Shown piece by piece: positions 17,346 to 26,503 of a DNA stretch of 64,000 nucleotides; positions within the stretch are counted from its first letter, which is position 1, and each line of letters starts with the position of its first letter. The translations under genes and the position numbers were made by a program. Under the pieces are notes generated by a model, which saw nothing but the letters and a program-made list of their open reading frames with translations, was not told where the DNA came from and made no database searches. Source of the stretch: Paraplanobispora siamensis (lineage in GTDB: Bacteria; Actinomycetota; Actinomycetes; Streptosporangiales; Streptosporangiaceae); the NCBI RefSeq assembly GCF_016863175.1, contig NZ_BOOJ01000029.1, positions 124,001-188,000 of the forward strand, in the 5' to 3' direction.

Positions 17346-18053
17346 ATGATCGCTCTCATCACGGGTGCCAACAAGGGCATCGGATACCAGACCGCCAGGC
17401 TCCTCGCCGAGAAGGGAGCCACCGTCCTGGTCGGGGCCAGGGACGCCGGGCGCGGGCAGCGGGCCGCCGAGGAGCTGGGGGTCCGCTCCGTCCAGCTCGA
17501 CGTGACCTCCGCCGAGTCCGTCGCCTCCGCCGCCAAGTGGATCGAGGAGGAGTACGGCGTGCTCGACATCCTCGTCAACAACGCCGGGATCATGGTCTCG
17601 CAGGACGATCCGGCGGCGCCCAGCGCGACCCCGGTGGACGCGCTGCGCGCCACCTACGAGACCAACGTCTTCGGCGTGGTCGCCGTCACCAACGCGATGC
17701 TGCCGCTGCTGCGCCGGTCGGCGGCGGGCCGGATCGTCAACGTCTCCAGCGGGCTGGCCTCGCTGGCGCGCATGACCGATCCGCAGGATGAGTTCTGGGC
17801 CGCCAACTACCTGGCCTACAACTCCTCCAAGGCGGCGCTGAACATGATCACCGTGTCCTACGCCAAGGAACTGGCCGGCACCCCCGTCAAGGTCAACGCC
17901 GCCGACCCCGGCTACTGCTCCACGGACATGAACGGCCACAGCGGTCCCCGCGACCCCGAGCAGGGCGCGGCGGTCGCCGTACGGCTGGCTCTGCTGGACG
18001 CCGACGGCCCGACCGGCGGGTTCTTCGAGGAGACCGGCACCGCCCCCTGGTGA
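17346..18053 (+). CDS. Short-chain dehydrogenase, carbonyl reductase type
   Basis: 235 residues. TGANKGIGYQTARLLAEKG gives the TGxxxGIG cofactor loop with the AsnLys typical of carbonyl-reductase-like SDRs. Then NNAGIM, Ser in NVSSGLAS, Tyr-Lys in YNSSKAALN and the DPGYCSTDMNG segment. It probably reduces carbonyl compounds with NADPH. Short length (no C-terminal extension) is normal for bacterial members. Likely the target of the divergent XRE regulator; this pairing recurs in actinomycetes. Confidence 0.88.
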   Translation: MIALITGANKGIGYQTARLLAEKGATVLVGARDAGRGQRAAEELGVRSVQLDVTSAESVASAAKWIEEEYGVLDILVNNAGIMVSQDDPAAPSATPVDALRATYETNVFGVVAVTNAMLPLLRRSAAGRIVNVSSGLASLARMTDPQDEFWAANYLAYNSSKAALNMITVSYAKELAGTPVKVNAADPGYCSTDMNGHSGPRDPEQGAAVAVRLALLDADGPTGGFFEETGTAPW

Positions 18054-18156
18054 CGGGTGCCCGCCGGAGGTGGGGATCGGGGCGGCCGTGCCTTCGCCGG
18101 CCGTCCCGGTCCCCGTCCGCGCAGTCCCGGCGGGCCCTGCCGCCCGGACGGAGGGC

Positions 18157-19044
18157 TCAGCCCTGCTTCAGCAACTGGGGAGCGTTGTCGATCAGCCAGG
18201 TCTCACCGGCCCGCTGACTTGCGGGGTAGCCCGTGGTGAAGCCCCACGACGCGGGCCGCACTCCCAGCGCGGTCAGGATGCTGGGCACCAGCTTCTTGTC
18301 GGGCGGTACGGGCAGGTTGAAGTACCACCGAATCTCCTCGGAGATGTGGTCCTGGCGGATCTCCGGGTTGAGCCTCTGCTCCTCGGCGGAGCGGCCGATC
18401 TCGTCCCCCAGGAACTTGAGGCTCATGATCTCCCCGATCGACAGCCACTCCTTCCTCACCTGGGCGTACGTCTCGGCTGCCTGCTTTATCCGCTGGTCGA
18501 ACTCCTGCTGGCTCAGAGTCCCCGTGTTGTCCTTGTTCTGCCGCATGAGCGTGAGGGACTGCGGGTCGAGCGACGGATAGGTGACCTCCGCGAAGATCGA
18601 GATCTGCTTCGACCAGCCCGCCTTGTCGAAGATGTGGTCCACGCTCTGTGACGCGGTCAGGTCCACCCAGGCGATCTCCCTTCCGCTCTTCTCCGCGAGC
18701 ACGAGATCCGGCCGGGTGCCGCCGTGGGTCATCTGCGGGGTGACGGTGTATCCGTCGGGGATCCTGTGGGCGAGGCCCGATCGCTGGTCGCTGACGAACG
18801 TCTCGATCACGTAGCCGAAGCAGGCGGCCATGCACATGACGGCCTTGCCCTGCAGGAAGTCGGCCCACATCTCTCCCCACCTGCGGGTGTAGCCGTTCAG
18901 GCCGGTCAGCGGGCCGAGACTCGGTACGGAGACCGCGTGCAGGTAAGCCTGCTGGGTCGCCCTGTCGACTTCCTGGAAGAATGCCTTCGCCAGTTCGCTG
19001 TTGTCCGGGTTGTTCCTGTCGTATTGCGCGTTCTCGACGGCCAT
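18157..19044 (-). CDS. Hypothetical protein with possible PD-(D/E)XK nuclease core
   Basis: 295 residues from the ATG at 19044, preceded by GAGGAGG. No signal or membrane segment. The middle region reads GGTRPDLVLAEKS (Pro112-Asp113), then IAWVDLTASQS (Asp128-Leu-Thr130), His137, KAGW and FAEVTYP (Glu153). The spacing Asp-x14-Asp-x-Thr with flanking strands recalls nuclease-fold toxin domains in which the canonical Lys is replaced. N- and C-terminal thirds are helical and unassigned. There is no adjacent immunity gene or secretion marker. If it is not a nuclease, it is an orphan conserved protein. Codon use is less GC-biased than that of its neighbours (for example AAG/AAT-rich stretches). 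Confidence 0.5.
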   Translation of the reverse strand: MAVENAQYDRNNPDNSELAKAFFQEVDRATQQAYLHAVSVPSLGPLTGLNGYTRRWGEMWADFLQGKAVMCMAACFGYVIETFVSDQRSGLAHRIPDGYTVTPQMTHGGTRPDLVLAEKSGREIAWVDLTASQSVDHIFDKAGWSKQISIFAEVTYPSLDPQSLTLMRQNKDNTGTLSQQEFDQRIKQAAETYAQVRKEWLSIGEIMSLKFLGDEIGRSAEEQRLNPEIRQDHISEEIRWYFNLPVPPDKKLVPSILTALGVRPASWGFTTGYPASQRAGETWLIDNAPQLLKQG

Positions 19045-19241
19045 GACCGACCTCCTCGTCGTCGCGGCGACCCGAGCTTCAGTGAACAACGCCCTTCCCG
19101 GCCCGGCCACCGGCCGGTTCATTACGGTCCCGGTCCTTTCCTCCCGGTCTGCGCAGGGGTGATTTATGTCTCGCGCAGATTAGAAGGCGGCATCGGGGAA
19201 GACGGGAGACATAGGCCAGGACGGATTGAACGGATGGTGTG

Positions 19242-20672
19242 ATGGGTCAGCAGGTCGACAAGGATCGTTACTCCGAGGCGGAGTTCGCCCGCTTCGGGGA
19301 GCGGCTGGGGGAACAGCTCGCCGAGCTTCACGAGCTGCTGGCCCGGCCGGGGTTCGGGACGGGGCCTGCGACGATCGGGGCCGAGGTGGAGCTGTTCCTC
19401 ACCACTCCCGACGGGCACCCGCTCCCGCGCAACCAGGAGGTGCGCGACGTCGCGGGCGACGACCGGCTCACTCTTGAGCTCGGCAGGTTCAACCTGGAGG
19501 CCAACCTGACCCCGCTGCCGCTGGCGGGCAGGCCCTTCACCGCCCTGGAGCGGGAACTGCACGAGGTCGTCGCCAAGGTGGACGCCGCGGCGGCGGCCGA
19601 GGGCGGCCAGGTGGTGGCCATCGGCATCCTGCCCACGCTCAGCGAGCTGGACTTCAGCCACGAGACGATGAGCGACGAGAGCCGCTACCGGGCGTTGAGC
19701 CGGGGCATGCGGCGGCTGCGGGTCGAGCCGTACCGGGTGCGCATCCACGGGGCGGAGAAGCTGGAGCTGGAGGTCAAGGGCGTGATCCTGGAGAGCGCCA
19801 ACACCTCCTGGCAGATCCACCTGCGCACGGCCCCCGGCGACTTCGCCCGCGTCTACAACGCCGCCCAGCTGGCCACCGGGCCGGTCCTCGCGGTCAGCGG
19901 CAACTCCCCGACGTTCATGGGCCGGCGGCTGTGGGAGGAGACCAGGATCGCGCTGTTCGAGGAGTCGGCCGACGACCGCGACCTGGAGCGGCTCGGGCGC
20001 AGGGACCGGCGGGTGGCCTTCGGATCCGGCTGGGTGGAGAGCGCCGAGGACCTGTTCGCGGCGTGCGTGCGCGACTACGAGCCGATCCTGCCGATGACCT
20101 CGCAGGAGCCGCAGGCTCCCGGGAGCGGGCAGGCCCCCGCCTTGGCCGAGCTCCGGCTCCACCAGGGCACGGTCTGGCAGTGGAACCGGCCGGTCTACGA
20201 TCCGGCGGACGGGGGCCACCTGCGCGTGGAGATGCGGGCGTTGCCCGCCGGGCCGACCGCCGTGGACATGGTGGCCAACTCAGCCTTCCTGCTCGGGCTC
20301 ACCTCGGCCCTGGCCGTCGAGCCGGTCGAGGAGTTCCCGTTCTCCTCCGCCTACCGCAACTTCTACCGGGCGGCGATCGACGGCCTGGACGCCTCGCTGT
20401 GCTGGCCGGGCCTGCAGGAGGACAAGCCCGCCGCGGAGCTGGCGCTGGAGCTGCTCCCGGTGGCCAGGGCCGGTCTCGACCGGGTCGGGGTGCAGCCGGA
20501 GGAGTCCGAGCGGATGCTGGAGATCATCCGGGAGCGGGTGACGCGGCGCCGTACCGGGTCGGTCTGGCAGCGGGAGGCGCTGGCCGCGATGGACGGCGAC
20601 GCGGCCCGGGTGGTGACGCGCTACAGGGAGCTGGCGCTGACCGGGGAGCCGGTGCACACCTGGCCCCGGTGA
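19242..20672 (+). CDS. Glutamate-cysteine ligase-like (GCS2 fold) protein
   Basis: 476 residues from ATG 19242 (a GTG lies directly before it). IGAEVELFL (about 47-55) and LELGRFNLEANLTP (about 78-91) are the ATP/Mg and glutamate-binding strands of carboxylate-amine ligases. GVILESANTSWQIHLR and VEMRALPAGPTAVDMVAN continue the fold. Actinomycetes carry several such ligases; EgtA and YbdK types are about 400-450 residues, and this protein forms its own long group, so gamma-glutamyl ligation is family knowledge while the substrate is unknown. It probably shares a transcript start with nothing else; 93 bp separate it from the next gene. Confidence 0.75.
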   Translation: MGQQVDKDRYSEAEFARFGERLGEQLAELHELLARPGFGTGPATIGAEVELFLTTPDGHPLPRNQEVRDVAGDDRLTLELGRFNLEANLTPLPLAGRPFTALERELHEVVAKVDAAAAAEGGQVVAIGILPTLSELDFSHETMSDESRYRALSRGMRRLRVEPYRVRIHGAEKLELEVKGVILESANTSWQIHLRTAPGDFARVYNAAQLATGPVLAVSGNSPTFMGRRLWEETRIALFEESADDRDLERLGRRDRRVAFGSGWVESAEDLFAACVRDYEPILPMTSQEPQAPGSGQAPALAELRLHQGTVWQWNRPVYDPADGGHLRVEMRALPAGPTAVDMVANSAFLLGLTSALAVEPVEEFPFSSAYRNFYRAAIDGLDASLCWPGLQEDKPAAELALELLPVARAGLDRVGVQPEESERMLEIIRERVTRRRTGSVWQREALAAMDGDAARVVTRYRELALTGEPVHTWPR

Positions 20673-20765
20673 CCGGCCACGGTGATCGGAAAGGAGACGA
20701 TCACGGCATACTCATGAACTCCACACCATGATCCGCCAGACTGGTGAAAACGGGGAAGGAGTTCC

Positions 20766-21803
20766 ATGAGTGGTATGAAGGCCGTACCTGCGGAGCCGTT
20801 CCAGCTGAGGAGGGGCGGGGGCCCGCCTCCCGGGATCGCCGTGCTGGAGCGCGAGCTCGATCGCGTGCCGCTGAGCACCGTGCTGGCCAAGGCCAACCGG
20901 GTCACCGCCAGGAAGGGTCCGGAGGGGGCGGGGGCGTTCGGCTCGATGAGGCCCCGCCCGGCCGACTGGTACACCTTCGACGCCGCCGACAACGACGTCG
21001 CCGACTGGTATCCGCAGGGGCTGACCAGCGCCGCCGACGCGGGCGTGTCCGGCAGCGTGTTCGTGGTGAGCTGGTACTTCAAGCCCGTGGACGCTCCGGA
21101 GCGGGGGATCCGCCTGTCCTTCATGAACACCGCGACGCTGCGCTACCGGCACGTCCTGCTCGTGGACGTCCGCCCGGACGGGAACATCGTCCCGATCAAC
21201 ATCCACGCCGGAGGCGTGGCCTGGTACGGGGACCTGCTCTACGTCGCCGACACCGTACGGGGCCTGCGGGTCTTCGACGTCCGGCACATCTACGAGGTGA
21301 ACGGCGAGGACGGCGCCGCCATCGGCAGGCGCGACGGGGTGTACAACGCCTTCGGCTACCGCTACGTGATGCCGCAGGCCGGTTCCTGGAACACGACGAC
21401 CGGCACCGTCCGCTTCTCCTTCGCCGCCGTCGACCGTACGGCCGAGCCCGACCTGCTCGTCTCCGGGGAGTACGTCGACGACCCGACCAAGGTCGGGCGG
21501 GTGGCGCGCTGGCGGCTGTCGGCCGACGGCACCCTGGCGGCCGACGGCGACGGCCTGGCCGCGGCCGTCGACGCCTACGCCATGCCCGTGCAGAAGATCC
21601 AGGGCGCCCTCTCCCACGGCCGCACCTGGTATCTGAGCCAGACCGCCGGATCGAGGGGCAACGGCACACTGGTGGTGGCCGGCGAAGCCGTGACCCGGCG
21701 GCCGTACCCGGTCGGCCCCGAGGACCTCACCCGGGTGCGCGAGCAGGTCTGGAGCGTGAGCGAGTTCCCCGGGCGCCGCGTGGTGTACGGCGTCCCCCTG
21801 TAG
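20766..21803 (+). CDS. Conserved hypothetical, propeller-like protein
   Basis: 345 residues. Many aromatic beta-strand signatures repeat (DWYTFDAADNDVADWYPQG, AGGVAWYGDLLYVADTVRG, GYRYVMPQAGSW, HGRTWYLSQTAGSRG), which suggests a beta-propeller. The phrase LLYVADTVRGLRVFDV resembles propeller blades of secreted proteins, yet no signal peptide is present at the N-terminus (MSGMKAVPAEPFQLRR). Function unknown. It is convergent with pcp, and its stop is echoed as TAGGCCCGG twice. Confidence 0.6.
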   Translation: MSGMKAVPAEPFQLRRGGGPPPGIAVLERELDRVPLSTVLAKANRVTARKGPEGAGAFGSMRPRPADWYTFDAADNDVADWYPQGLTSAADAGVSGSVFVVSWYFKPVDAPERGIRLSFMNTATLRYRHVLLVDVRPDGNIVPINIHAGGVAWYGDLLYVADTVRGLRVFDVRHIYEVNGEDGAAIGRRDGVYNAFGYRYVMPQAGSWNTTTGTVRFSFAAVDRTAEPDLLVSGEYVDDPTKVGRVARWRLSADGTLAADGDGLAAAVDAYAMPVQKIQGALSHGRTWYLSQTAGSRGNGTLVVAGEAVTRRPYPVGPEDLTRVREQVWSVSEFPGRRVVYGVPL

Positions 21804-21843
21804 GCCCGGTAGGCCCGGGCAGACCCGCAGACCCCGGCGGCGT

Positions 21844-22485
21844 TCAGTGGATGGCGCCCCCGACCAGCCGCAGGTCGTCGTGGAGCAGGAGCGCGGCCGT
21901 CACGATCGCGGTCAGCGCCTCGGCGACCAGCTGCACCGGCATCGACGGCTCGCCGTGGTCGAGCACCTGCTGCGGGGCGTACGGCACATGCACGAACCCG
22001 CCGCGGAGTTCGGGGAACTCCGTGGCGATCAGGTGCATGAGGCCGTAGAAGACGTGGTTGCAGACGAACGTCCCCGCGGTGTGCGACAGGCTCGCCGGGA
22101 TCCCCGCCTTCCTGGCGGCGGCCACGCACGCCTTGACCGGGAGCGTGGCGAAGTAGGCGGCCGGGCCGCCGGGGACGATCGGCTGGTCGATCGGCTGTGC
22201 CCCCGCGTTGTCCGGGATGCGGGCGTCGTCCAGGTTGATCGCGACGCGCTCGACCGTGACGGCGTGGCGCCCGCCCGCCTGCCCGACGCACACGACCACC
22301 TCGGGCTCGTGCTCCAGGATCGCCTCACGCAGGCGCTCCGTCGCCTCGCCGAAGACGCACGGCAGCTGTACGGCGTGCACGGTCAGCTGCACGGGAGGCG
22401 CCTCCGCCACGAGCCGCACGGCCTCCCAGGACGGGTTGACGGTCGCGCCGTCGAACGGCTCGAAGCCGGTGAGCAGTGCCCTCAT
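21844..22485 (-). CDS. pcp: Pyroglutamyl-peptidase I
   Basis: 213 residues, full length for the C15 cysteine peptidase, which removes N-terminal pyroglutamate from peptides in the cytoplasm. The catalytic triad is in place: Glu in VERVAIN, Cys in AGTFVCNHVFY and His in GGFVHVPY. The substrate-pocket start LLTGFEPFDGATVNPSW is typical. The ATG at 22485 follows GCGGAGC. It lies 33 bp behind the membrane phosphodiesterase gene and may be cotranscribed; a perfect hairpin fills that gap. Confidence 0.95.
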   Translation of the reverse strand: MRALLTGFEPFDGATVNPSWEAVRLVAEAPPVQLTVHAVQLPCVFGEATERLREAILEHEPEVVVCVGQAGGRHAVTVERVAINLDDARIPDNAGAQPIDQPIVPGGPAAYFATLPVKACVAAARKAGIPASLSHTAGTFVCNHVFYGLMHLIATEFPELRGGFVHVPYAPQQVLDHGEPSMPVQLVAEALTAIVTAALLLHDDLRLVGGAIH

Positions 22486-22498
22486 CGCCGCTCCGCGT

Positions 22499-22518
22499 GG
22501 TTCGTCATAGGACGAACC
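22499..22518 (-). promoter_or_regulatory. Perfect hairpin between the phosphodiesterase gene and pcp
   Basis: GGTTCGTC-ATAG-GACGAACC: 8-bp arms and a 4-base loop. It abuts the stop codon of the upstream gene at 22519 and ends 13 bp before the pcp start. No T run follows, so an mRNA-stability hairpin, weak terminator or operator are all possible. Confidence 0.5.
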
Positions 22519-24426
22519 TTACTTATCGGGCATAAGTGTGACGGCAATGGGGCGGTGGTCCGAGTGCTGGACGTTCGGGTTGGCCTGGTCCGCGCCGGTG
22601 AATCCCGGCGTGACCAGCACGTGGTCGATCTGCTCCACCGAGCGGCCGGGGGAGGGGATCGTGTTGAACGGCCTGACCGGGGCGATGGGGTCGGTCAGCC
22701 CGGCGTCCATCAGCACCTTCCAGGCGGGGTCCGACGGCTCGATGTTGAGGTCGCCGGCCACGACCACCGGGCGGGAGGCCGCGGCCCGCCGGACGATCCC
22801 CGCCAGCTGCCCCACCTGGTCGAGTTCGCGCCAGCCGGGCGGCGGCTGCAGGTGGGTGCCGATCACGGTGATCTCCCGTCCCCGCCACCGCACCCCGACC
22901 TCGACCGCCTGCGCGCCGGTGGGCCCGCCCTGGACGAGCACGTGGTTGCGGATCGAGGTGATCGGCAGGTTCGTCAGCACGGCGTCGCCCCACACCTCGT
23001 CGGCGGCCGGGGCCCAGACGAAACGCATGCCGAGCCGTTCGGCGATGAGCCGCACGTCGTCGTGGGCGCCGTTGAGCAGCCAGCCCCGGTCGGCCTCGCT
23101 GAGCACGATCACGTGCGGCCTCAGCTGCCTGAGCGTGTCGGCCTGCTGCTCCAGAGAGAGCCGGCCGGGCTCGCCGTACCCCATCCGGATGTTGTAGGCC
23201 GCGACCCGCAGGCCCTCGCCGGGCGGCTGCCAGGCGGGGACCGGATCCTGCCAGAGCGGGACGGCGGCCACCAGCGCGGCGGCGGCCACGGCGCCCGCCG
23301 CGGTCACGGGAAGCCGAGGCCCGGAGCCCGGCTCCAGGCGGCGCAGGCCCCCGGTCGCACTCACGGCGGCCACCAGCAGCGCCGCGGCGATCGGCACCCA
23401 GTCGTTGGGCAGGTAGAGGTCGTAGGCGGCGTAGTAGGCGAAGGTCAGCACGACGAACACCAGCATGCCTCCGGCGGCGGCCAGGCCGCGCCGGGCGGGC
23501 CGGTCGGCCCCGGCGGGCGGCGGGGAGGCCGCGGCGTAGACGAGGCAGGCGACCAGCGCCAGCTGGCCGAGCACCTGGGCGGCGATCAGCCACGGCGGGG
23601 AGACGCCGTGGATGCCGCCGATCACCGGGTGCAGGAAGGCGAACGCCACGGCGGAGACGACCAGGACCGCGCCGGGCAGCAGCGGGTGCGAGCGCCACGG
23701 GAGTACGGCGGGCCGCAGCGACAGCACCGCGAACCCCGCCACGATCGCCGCCACCCAGGCCGGGGCTCCCGCCGCGGACTGGGCGTAGGCGGCGTTGCCG
23801 GTGTACAGGCCCCACAGCAGCAGCGCCGGTCCGACCAGCAGCCAGGCGCGCGGGGCGCCCGCCCTCTCCCGGAGGTCCACCGGGTGCTCCGCGTCCCCGA
23901 TCTTCACCGGGCGCTCCGTGTGCCGGGCACGCACCAGGAAGATCGCGAACAGCGCGAGCTCGACGATCACCAGTGCCCGCGGCAGCCCTCCGGGACGCCA
24001 CATCAGGTCGACGCCGTCGAGCGCGGAGTGGACCACGGTGGAGAGCACGAGCCCCGCGGCCACCCCGGACAGCGCGGGCCGGGCGTCTGCGGCGGTCATG
24101 GCCACGGCGACCAGCCAGACCAGCCCGGCCAGCACGCCGGCGCTCGCGGTGTACAGCTGCGCGTCGCCGCCGTCGGTCAGCTGCAGCACGGCCCGGGCGG
24201 CCAGCAGCAGCGCCCCGGCGCCCAGCGCGATCCGCGGGGCCGGAACCAGCCGGGCCAGCGGCACCGCCAGGAAGGCCGCCACGAACCACGACAGGGCGTA
24301 CAGGCCCATCATCTCGGCCGGCGTGCTGCCGGCCCGGCCGAAGAGCGTGATCAGCGACGGCAGGAAGACCCGCAGCACATCGGTCAGAACGAGCACGCCC
24401 AGGGCGACGTCCGGGCGGATTCGCAT
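22519..24426 (-). CDS. Membrane endonuclease/exonuclease/phosphatase (EEP) family protein
   Basis: 635 residues from the ATG at 24426, behind GGAGG. The N-terminal ~370 residues contain about ten hydrophobic segments. The C-terminal ~240 form an EEP domain (AAYNIRMGYGEPG with metal-binding Asn, VVAGDLNIEPSDP, and the terminal HSDHRPIAVTL His-Asp-His). The arrangement resembles the Cwh43/PGAP2-interacting fusion, which acts on lipids at membranes. A phosphodiesterase acting outside or at the membrane face is the natural inference; the substrate is unknown. Likely cotranscribed with pcp. Confidence 0.8.
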   Translation of the reverse strand: MRIRPDVALGVLVLTDVLRVFLPSLITLFGRAGSTPAEMMGLYALSWFVAAFLAVPLARLVPAPRIALGAGALLLAARAVLQLTDGGDAQLYTASAGVLAGLVWLVAVAMTAADARPALSGVAAGLVLSTVVHSALDGVDLMWRPGGLPRALVIVELALFAIFLVRARHTERPVKIGDAEHPVDLRERAGAPRAWLLVGPALLLWGLYTGNAAYAQSAAGAPAWVAAIVAGFAVLSLRPAVLPWRSHPLLPGAVLVVSAVAFAFLHPVIGGIHGVSPPWLIAAQVLGQLALVACLVYAAASPPPAGADRPARRGLAAAGGMLVFVVLTFAYYAAYDLYLPNDWVPIAAALLVAAVSATGGLRRLEPGSGPRLPVTAAGAVAAAALVAAVPLWQDPVPAWQPPGEGLRVAAYNIRMGYGEPGRLSLEQQADTLRQLRPHVIVLSEADRGWLLNGAHDDVRLIAERLGMRFVWAPAADEVWGDAVLTNLPITSIRNHVLVQGGPTGAQAVEVGVRWRGREITVIGTHLQPPPGWRELDQVGQLAGIVRRAAASRPVVVAGDLNIEPSDPAWKVLMDAGLTDPIAPVRPFNTIPSPGRSVEQIDHVLVTPGFTGADQANPNVQHSDHRPIAVTLMPDK

Positions 24427-24555
24427 GTCCACCTCCAAGGAATATGAGCCATCCTCGCTTCCTTGGGCCGTCCCGGCAAGAGAGATCACCGGAGTCGTAC
24501 GGCGAATCGGGCCGGGGCTCCCGGTGGATCGGGTGGATGCGGGGAGCCGGGCGGA

Positions 24556-25449
24556 TCAGGCCTGGGCGGGGCCGTCGAGATAGCGGAACGCCTCGTGCGC
24601 CGAGCGCACGCTGTCGCGCAGCGCCTGCTCGAGCCGGCCCGCGTCCTGGGCCAGATGGTCGATCTGCGGTACGGCCAGCGCGTCGGCGCCCGTCTCTGCC
24701 AGGAGCTCCTCGTACTTCGGCAGCCGGGACCGGAGCACCTCGATCTGCTCGTGGGCGCGCAGCGCGCGCTCGGCCTCCTCGACGTGGCGGGCGTAGCGCT
24801 CCAGGGCCTCGACGCGGGCGGCGACGGCGGCCTCGCTGGCGGCCAGGGCCCGCTCCAGCGGCTGCATCGCCGCGACCACCTCGGGGCTGTTGCCCTCGCT
24901 GACCAGGCGGCGGTGCTCGCCGCGCAGGGCCGACAGCTTGGCCAGCAGCCGGGAGATCTCCCACTCCTGCGCGGGCAGCATCACCGAGTTGCGCACGCCG
25001 TCGAGCATCCCGCTGACGTGGACCCCGGAGGACAGGACGTACTCGACCGCCTGCCGGGTGCGCTCGCGCAACAGCTCGGCGGGGTAGTCGAAGTCCTCCG
25101 GCAGCAGGAAACGGCCCTCGTACCAGCGGGCGTGGCGGTAGACGTCGTGCTCCTCGGGGTCGGTCTCCATCGGCTCCTTGGCGGCGAGATGGCCGACGAA
25201 GGCCACGAAGATCAGGAGCGCGGTGACGAACATGAGGATGTGCCCGCCGTCGGCGAGCAGGACGACGCCCAGCAGGAAGAGTGCGGCGGTCGCCCCGCCG
25301 GCCTGCAGGAGCCGGGTCGCGAGCTTGGGGGTCACGGGTTGCGGTTCGGGGGTCCAGCCTGCGCGGATGCGGGACAGCAGGGGCCCATGCCGGCGGAACA
25401 GGTCGGCGACGTCCGCGGGCACTTCCGGATCGACAACCACATACTGCAC
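24556..25449 (-). CDS. Membrane/coiled-coil protein, paralogue A
   Basis: 297 residues from the GTG at 25449 (GGAGGAGGGGGAG upstream). The N-terminus VVVDPEVPADVADLFRR is cytoplasmic. Two hydrophobic segments at about 48-90 form a membrane hairpin. The rest is a long helical, Glu/Arg/Ala-rich domain with probable coiled coil (AASEAAVAARVEALERYARH). No family recognised. It is the downstream of two tandem paralogues; a 123-bp block is almost identical to paralogue B. Possibly a cell-envelope structural or regulatory protein, but nothing specific supports this. Confidence 0.65.
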   Translation of the reverse strand: MQYVVVDPEVPADVADLFRRHGPLLSRIRAGWTPEPQPVTPKLATRLLQAGGATAALFLLGVVLLADGGHILMFVTALLIFVAFVGHLAAKEPMETDPEEHDVYRHARWYEGRFLLPEDFDYPAELLRERTRQAVEYVLSSGVHVSGMLDGVRNSVMLPAQEWEISRLLAKLSALRGEHRRLVSEGNSPEVVAAMQPLERALAASEAAVAARVEALERYARHVEEAERALRAHEQIEVLRSRLPKYEELLAETGADALAVPQIDHLAQDAGRLEQALRDSVRSAHEAFRYLDGPAQA

Positions 25450-25504
25450 CTGGTGGCTCCCCCTCCTCCGGTTATACCGTAGTCAAGAAAGCTTATATTT
25501 TCGG

Positions 25505-26374
25505 CTATCCGTCGAGATAGCGGAATGCCTCGTGCGCCGAGCGCACGCTGTCGCGCAGCGCCTGCTGCAGCCGGTCGGCGTCCTGCGCCAGGTGCCCGAT
25601 CTCCGGAGCCATCAGCCTGCCGGCGCCGGCCTCGGCCAGGAGCTGCTCGTACTCCGGCAGGTGGGAGCGCAGGGCCTCCAGCTGGTGCTGGGACAGCAGC
25701 GCGCGCTCGGCCTCCTCGACGTGGCGGGCGTAGCGCTCCAGGGCTTCGACGCGGGCGACGACGGCGGCCTCGCTGGCGGCCAGGGCCCGCTCCAGCGGCT
25801 GCATCGCCGCGACCACCTCCGGGGTCCTGCCGCTCCTGGCGAGGTCGCGGTGCTTGGCGCGCAGGGCCGACAGCTTGGCCAGCAGCCGGGCGATCTCCCA
25901 CTCCTCGGCGGGGAGCATCACCGAGTTGCGCACGCTGTCCAGCAGGCCCATGGCGTTGACCCGGGAGCGCAGGATGCGGTCGATGGCCCGCTGGACCCGG
26001 CCGAGCAGTTCCCTCGACGGATGGTCGAAGTCCTCCAGGACCAGGAAGCGGCCCTTCCACTGGCGCGAGTGACGGAACAGCACGCGCTCTATGGAGTCGG
26101 CGGGCAGGGGCTTCCTGGCGAGGTACACGACCAGGAGGATGAACAGCTCGACGATCATCAGCAGGAGCAGGGGAAACGCCCCCGGGCCCACCAGGAACAT
26201 GGTCCCCAGCGCCAGCACGGTCGTCGCCCCGAAGACCCCCATGACCGCGCCGGGGATGCCGGTTCCCGCCTCGGGGTCCCAGCCGTTGTGGAACCTGGAG
26301 AGCAGCGGTCCGTTCCGGCGCATGAGGTTGGCCACCTCGGCGGGCACTTCCGGATCGACCACCACACGCAGCAC
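25505..26374 (-). CDS. Membrane/coiled-coil protein, paralogue B
   Basis: 289 residues from the GTG at 26374, with GAAGGGGG upstream. Same layout as paralogue A: DPEVPAEVANLMRRNGPLLSRF at the start, two hydrophobic segments at about 43-90, then a helical domain (SVRNSVMLPAEEWEIARLLAK, and AASEAAVVARVEALERYARH). The membrane segments differ much from A, while the coiled-coil DNA is nearly identical, so the paralogues exchange sequence. The short AT-rich gap between them probably holds a separate promoter for A. Unknown function. Confidence 0.65.
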   Translation of the reverse strand: MLRVVVDPEVPAEVANLMRRNGPLLSRFHNGWDPEAGTGIPGAVMGVFGATTVLALGTMFLVGPGAFPLLLLMIVELFILLVVYLARKPLPADSIERVLFRHSRQWKGRFLVLEDFDHPSRELLGRVQRAIDRILRSRVNAMGLLDSVRNSVMLPAEEWEIARLLAKLSALRAKHRDLARSGRTPEVVAAMQPLERALAASEAAVVARVEALERYARHVEEAERALLSQHQLEALRSHLPEYEQLLAEAGAGRLMAPEIGHLAQDADRLQQALRDSVRSAHEAFRYLDG

Positions 26375-26503
26375 GGGCTAGCCCCCTTCGCCGAAGCCGA
26401 AAGCATATCCATCACCCCGCTTTCGGGTGATGCGTCCTTCCATGGTGCATCGTGATGGGGTATGCGTGACGCCTGCCGGGATACTCGGTCCCTTCTTCTT
26501 CGC

